Below are positions 60,901-64,000 of a stretch of DNA of 64,000 nucleotides, piece after piece; the first letter of the stretch is position 1; every line of letters begins with the position of its first letter. The DNA comes from Campylobacter aviculae (GTDB lineage: Bacteria; Campylobacterota; Campylobacteria; Campylobacterales; Campylobacteraceae), in contig NZ_NXMA01000001.1 in assembly GCF_005406215.1 (NCBI RefSeq), forward strand, positions 1 to 64,000, read 5' to 3'. Below the pieces are notes generated by a model. It was given only the letters and a program-made list of their open reading frames with translations. It had not been told where the DNA came from and did no database searches. The translations under genes were made by a program, and so were the position numbers.

Positions 60901-61237
60901 GAGCTTTTTTTATTTTGTGTAATTATAAGTTCTTAAAAGAGGTAAACTAAATTATTTACATGAGGTATAGAAATACCTTGTATGCTTATATAAGTTTATA
61001 AACAGAAGTGTTCTCAAATTTAGTTCTCAACCTCATATCCTGTTTACAGGATTTGATGTTATAGGTCTTGTTACGTTTTATCAAGCCTAAAGCTAACTCC
61101 AAAATCTAATCTGGAATGATCAAAATCGTAACAAATCGTAACAAATCGTAGCTTATACTCATTTTAAATTTGAGTTTAGAATCAATTTTAGTTATTTTTA
61201 AATTTTCTGTAGTTAGAATTGATTTAACTCAAATATA
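60901..61237. other. Junction region between porin remnant and raf-like operon
   Basis: Non-coding, still AT-rich. It holds three 10-base units ending in AAATCGTA at 61121-61150. A rise in GC and a change of codon use begin at about 61260. No inverted repeats of an insertion sequence, integrase gene or tRNA end were seen. The transfer boundary probably lies here. Confidence 0.5.
61121..61150 (+). repeat. Three 10-bp direct repeats
   Basis: CAAAATCGTA, ACAAATCGTA and ACAAATCGTA follow each other without gaps, about 90 bases upstream of the raf-like operator. Too short and few to call iterons; it may be a replication slip or a regulator site. Confidence 0.85.
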
Positions 61238-61260
61238 CGAAACGTTTACGAAATGTTTCG
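61238..61260 (+). promoter_or_regulatory. LacI/GalR-family-type operator upstream of alpha-galactosidase
   Basis: The site begins CGAAAC and ends GTTTCG, an inverted repeat over 23 bases. Its right half is itself a near-perfect palindrome, CGAAATGTTTCG (61249-61260), and its left half CGAAACGTTTACG (61238-61250) is a second, imperfect one sharing CG. CGAAAC-GTTTCG is the type of site bound by LacI-family repressors such as RafR. The site lies 38 bases before the start codon, as a repressor site over a promoter would. No regulator gene is in the window. Confidence 0.65.
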
Positions 61261-61282
61261 GATTAACACTAATACATACTCG

Positions 61283-61290
61283 AAGGAGGA
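61283..61290 (+). promoter_or_regulatory. Strong ribosome binding site of the alpha-galactosidase
   Basis: AAGGAGGA eight bases before ATG 61299. It decides the start: the frame is open back to 61170, but the 43 extra codons have AT-rich host-like composition, contain the operator and have no ribosome binding site. Confidence 0.8.
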
Positions 61291-61298
61291 GATGTCTT

Positions 61299-63461
61299 AT
61301 GATTTCAGATTCAAGGTACTGCAGACTGAGCAGCTCTCGTTCTGATTTAATTATTAAAACCCATCCACATGCAGAGATTATCTGGTGGGGCTCTGCACTG
61401 AAACATTTTTCACCGGATGACTGTGATAGCTTGGAAAGACCGGTTGCGAATGCTCGTCTGGATATTGATACACCGCTGACACTGATGGCTGAAAATGGCC
61501 TGGGACTTTTTAGTTCTCCGGGCCTAGAAGGACACAGAAATGGACTAGATGCATATCCTGTCTTTCATACAGTTGATGTGGAACATACCGAAAATACTTT
61601 GAGACTTACCAGTGAAGATTCAGTAGCGGGTCTGCGTATGATCAGTGAGCTGATTATGACATCGTCTGGGGTTTTGAAAGTTCGTCATGCACTAACAAAT
61701 CTTAGAGAGGATGACTGGTGGATAAATCGTTTCGCCATCACTTTACCGGTAGCTGAACGTGCACAAGAAGTCATGGCCTTTCACGGACGCTGGACTCGTG
61801 AGTTTCAGCCGCACAGGGTGCGTGTCACTCATGATGCTTTTGTGCTGGAAAATCGCAGAGGACGGACATCTCATGAGCATTTTCCAGCACTTATTGTCGG
61901 TACACCTGGCTTCTCAGAACAACAGGGGGAGGTATGGGCAGTGCATCTGGGGTGGAGTGGAAATCATCGCATGAGATGTGAGGCAAAAACTGATGGCAGA
62001 CGTTATGTACAGGCAGAGGCTCTGTGGATGCCCGGTGAAAAGGCTCTTAAGAAGAATGAAACCCTGTACACACCTTGGTTATATGCCTGCCACTCTGCGA
62101 ATGGTCTTAATGGAATGAGTCAGCAGTATCATCGTTTTTTGCGTGATGAAATTATCCATTTTCCTGATCAAAAAAACCGCCCCGTACATCTTAATACCTG
62201 GGAAGGTATTTTTTTCAATCATAATCCTGATTATATCATGCAGATGGCTGATCGTGCAGCATCGCTAGGTGTTGAGCGTTTCATTATTGATGATGGTTGG
62301 TTTAAAGGACGTAATGATGACCGTGCTGCTCTTGGTGATTGGTATATCGATGAGCAGAAATACCCAAATGGACTGATGCCGGTTATTAAGCATGTGAAAT
62401 CTCTCGGTATGGAGTTTGGTATATGGGTTGAACCAGAAATGATTAACCCCGATTCCGATCTGTTTCGTCTTCATCCAGACTGGGTATTATCAATGCAAGG
62501 ATATTGCCAGCCAACCGGAAGATATCAGTATGTTCTTAATCTAAATATTCCAGAGGCCTTTGATTATATTTATGAGCGTTTATCATGGTTATTAGGAGAA
62601 CATCCGATTGATTATGTGAAATGGGACATGAATCGTGAGCTTGTGCAAGCAGGTCATGAAGGCCGTGCAGCAGCAGATGCACAGACCCGTCAGTTCTATA
62701 GATTGCTTGATCTTCTTCGTGAACGTTTTCCAAATGTTGAATTTGAGTCTTGTTCTTCCGGTGGTGGGCGTATTGATTTTGAAGTCCTCAAACGCACACA
62801 CCGGTTTTGGGCATCTGATAATAATGATGCTCTGGAGCGTTGTACCATACAGCGTGGCATGAGTTATTTTTTCCCTCCGGAGGTGATGGGGGCTCATATT
62901 GGCCCTAGTCGTTGCCATACAACTTTCAGACAGCACAGTATCGCTTTTCGTGGTCTGACTGCATTGTTTGGTCATATGGGACTAGAGCTAGATCCGGTGG
63001 CTGCAGATGAGATGGAGTCTGATGGTTATCGTAGGTATGCCTTGCTCTATAAAGAATGGCGACAACTGATTCATACAGGTGTTTTCTGGCGCGTGGATAT
63101 GCCAGATTCTTCAATACAGGTTCAAGGAGTAATCAGCCCTGATCAGTCTCAAGCACTTTTTATGATCAGTCAGCTTGCAATGCCGGATTACACCTTGCCC
63201 GGCATACTTCGTTTTCCTGGACTGATACCAGAAGTGCGTTATCGACTTCGGGTTGTTGATCATCCAGAAATTCAGGTGGTCGGTGAAGGTGGTCATACCA
63301 TGCGCAAATTACCAGCCTGGATGAACCAGCCTTTAGAGGCTAGTGGTGAATGGCTAACACAGGGAGGAATTCAGCTGCCTATACTGGATCCTGAGAGTGC
63401 GATTTTGATAGCACTTGAAAGAGTGGATGGTAAGAATAATGAATTCTGCAAACATGTATAA
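61299..63461 (+). CDS. rafA: GH36 alpha-galactosidase, RafA-like
   Basis: A 720-residue cytoplasmic enzyme that releases galactose from raffinose, melibiose and related alpha-galactosides. Seen: an N-terminal beta-supersandwich (to about 330), a catalytic barrel with NTWEGIFFNHN, FIIDDGWFKGRNDD and WVEPEMINPDSDL, nucleophile Asp443 in VKWDMNRE, ESCSSGGGR, and acid/base Asp507 in WASDNNDALERC. All GH36 catalytic motifs are intact. Length is near plasmid RafA (708). The gene is clearly richer in G+C than the surrounding genome and uses CTG, CGT and GGC codons avoided by its neighbours, so it is horizontally acquired, probably from a gammaproteobacterium. Overlaps the permease gene by 23 bases. 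Confidence 0.93.
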   Translation: MISDSRYCRLSSSRSDLIIKTHPHAEIIWWGSALKHFSPDDCDSLERPVANARLDIDTPLTLMAENGLGLFSSPGLEGHRNGLDAYPVFHTVDVEHTENTLRLTSEDSVAGLRMISELIMTSSGVLKVRHALTNLREDDWWINRFAITLPVAERAQEVMAFHGRWTREFQPHRVRVTHDAFVLENRRGRTSHEHFPALIVGTPGFSEQQGEVWAVHLGWSGNHRMRCEAKTDGRRYVQAEALWMPGEKALKKNETLYTPWLYACHSANGLNGMSQQYHRFLRDEIIHFPDQKNRPVHLNTWEGIFFNHNPDYIMQMADRAASLGVERFIIDDGWFKGRNDDRAALGDWYIDEQKYPNGLMPVIKHVKSLGMEFGIWVEPEMINPDSDLFRLHPDWVLSMQGYCQPTGRYQYVLNLNIPEAFDYIYERLSWLLGEHPIDYVKWDMNRELVQAGHEGRAAADAQTRQFYRLLDLLRERFPNVEFESCSSGGGRIDFEVLKRTHRFWASDNNDALERCTIQRGMSYFFPPEVMGAHIGPSRCHTTFRQHSIAFRGLTALFGHMGLELDPVAADEMESDGYRRYALLYKEWRQLIHTGVFWRVDMPDSSIQVQGVISPDQSQALFMISQLAMPDYTLPGILRFPGLIPEVRYRLRVVDHPEIQVVGEGGHTMRKLPAWMNQPLEASGEWLTQGGIQLPILDPESAILIALERVDGKNNEFCKHV

Positions 63462-64000
63462 AAATCCAGATTTCTGGATTTTTGGTCCGTTTTTCTTTAT
63501 CTACTTTTTCATCATGGCAATCTATTTTCCATTTTTTCCTATATGGCTGTCCGATGTGATTGGACTGAGTAAAACAGAAACTGGTATAGTTTTTTCATGT
63601 ATTTCGTTGTTTGGTATCTGTTTTCAACCATTGTTTGGATACATATCAGATCGCCTAGGACTTAAAAAAAATTTGATCCTTAGCATCAGCCTGTTATTGT
63701 TATTTTTCGCTCCATTTTTTTTATATGTGTTTGAGCCTCTGTTGAGCTTCAATATCTGGATAGGTGCACTGACTGGCGGTGTTTTTGTTGGTTTTGTGTT
63801 TTCTGCAGGTGCTGGAACTGTTGAGGCCTATATCGAGCGGGTCAGTCGTAGTAGTGGATTTGAATACGGTAAAGTGAGAATGTTTGGATGTGTGGGTTGG
63901 GGGATATCTGCGAGTATGACCGGAATACTTTTTAGTATCGATCCTTCTTTAGTTTTCTGGATAGGATCCGGGTTGGGTGCATTATTGCTTTTTCTGTTGT
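63439..64000 (+). CDS. rafB: LacY/RafB-type sugar-proton symporter (5' part, cut by window end)
   Basis: The first 187 codons of a 12-helix MFS transporter of the oligosaccharide:H+ symporter family. Seen: NPDFWIFGPFFFIYFFIMAIYFPFFPIWLSD at the start (LacY-like), FQPLFGYISDRLGLKKNL (the MFS GxxxDRxGRR loop), VEAYIERVSRSSGFEYGKVRMFGCVGWG, which holds the LacY sugar-binding Glu126 and Arg144 equivalents. It looks closer to RafB than to LacY (MNSA start, FEYGK.RMFGC). ATG 63439 lies inside rafA; a second Met at 63454 is possible. Would import raffinose or melibiose for the neighbouring alpha-galactosidase. The rest is outside the window. Confidence 0.9.
   Translation, partial: MNSANMYKNPDFWIFGPFFFIYFFIMAIYFPFFPIWLSDVIGLSKTETGIVFSCISLFGICFQPLFGYISDRLGLKKNLILSISLLLLFFAPFFLYVFEPLLSFNIWIGALTGGVFVGFVFSAGAGTVEAYIERVSRSSGFEYGKVRMFGCVGWGISASMTGILFSIDPSLVFWIGSGLGALLLFLL

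Noticed and set aside
61170-61298. N-terminal extension of the alpha-galactosidase from an upstream ATG
   Set aside because: The extra 43 codons have host-like AT content, contain the operator and lack a ribosome binding site; ATG 61299 has a strong one and gives the expected family length.
60103-61298. Insertion sequence or integrase bringing in the raf-like operon
   Set aside because: No transposase or integrase motif and no terminal inverted repeats could be found inside the window; the other end is not visible.
62592-62975. Minus-strand frame of 127 codons inside the alpha-galactosidase gene
   Set aside because: A shadow of the GC-richer plus-strand gene; no ribosome binding site, no recognisable family.

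Overview
The window is chromosome from a Campylobacter of the C. jejuni/C. coli group, most likely C. coli or a close relative. Evidence: very AT-rich DNA, dense head-to-tail genes, a complete protein N-glycosylation (pgl) locus next to a lipooligosaccharide (LOS) locus, and the gene order cheY-prmA-ftsH-psd-pssA and folC-M23-bactofilin-mfd. Species is inferred from memory: the proteins look close to, but not identical with, C. jejuni proteins, and wlaJ and pglG of C. jejuni are missing.

Layout. 1-7571: one end of the LOS locus. Two GT2 transferases share a duplicated 329-bp 5' end; then come a GT8 transferase, a convergent GT4 transferase, the two-domain glucosyltransferase, the lipid A acyltransferase and heptosyltransferase I. 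7638-8429: a PolB-like exonuclease. 8486-22295: the pgl locus gne-pglK-H-I-J-B-A-C-D, a 650-bp gap, then pglE-pglF. Together these build a UndPP heptasaccharide (diNAcBac first, GalNAc and Glc after), flip it and transfer it to Asn. 22642-27180: cheY, prmA, ftsH, a Psd-like gene, pssA. 27177-30409: a DUF455 protein, msrB, a MarC protein and the PAS-PAS receptor cetZ. 30424-41400: a long minus-strand run (pyrB, pepF, a hypothetical gene, rep, truB, csrA, ispE, smpB, a TlpA-like lipoprotein, clpS, clpA, aat). 41586-42785: metK. 42808-43565: an apparently decayed stretch. 43566-60102: lnt, then yajC-secD-secF-leuS-lptE-like-degenerate GGDEF-folC-M23-bactofilin-mfd-magIII-like-thiD-thiE-hemD.

60079-64000 is different. 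A MATE transporter pseudogene and a disrupted fragment that looks like the major outer membrane porin are followed by a GC-richer segment. It carries a family-36 alpha-galactosidase (rafA-like) behind a LacI-family-type operator, overlapped by the start of a LacY/RafB-type sugar-proton symporter that runs off the window. This looks like a raffinose/melibiose-use operon transferred from a gammaproteobacterium into a genus classically regarded as unable to use such sugars, and it is the most unusual thing here. No rRNA, tRNA, CRISPR array or recognisable insertion sequence was seen.
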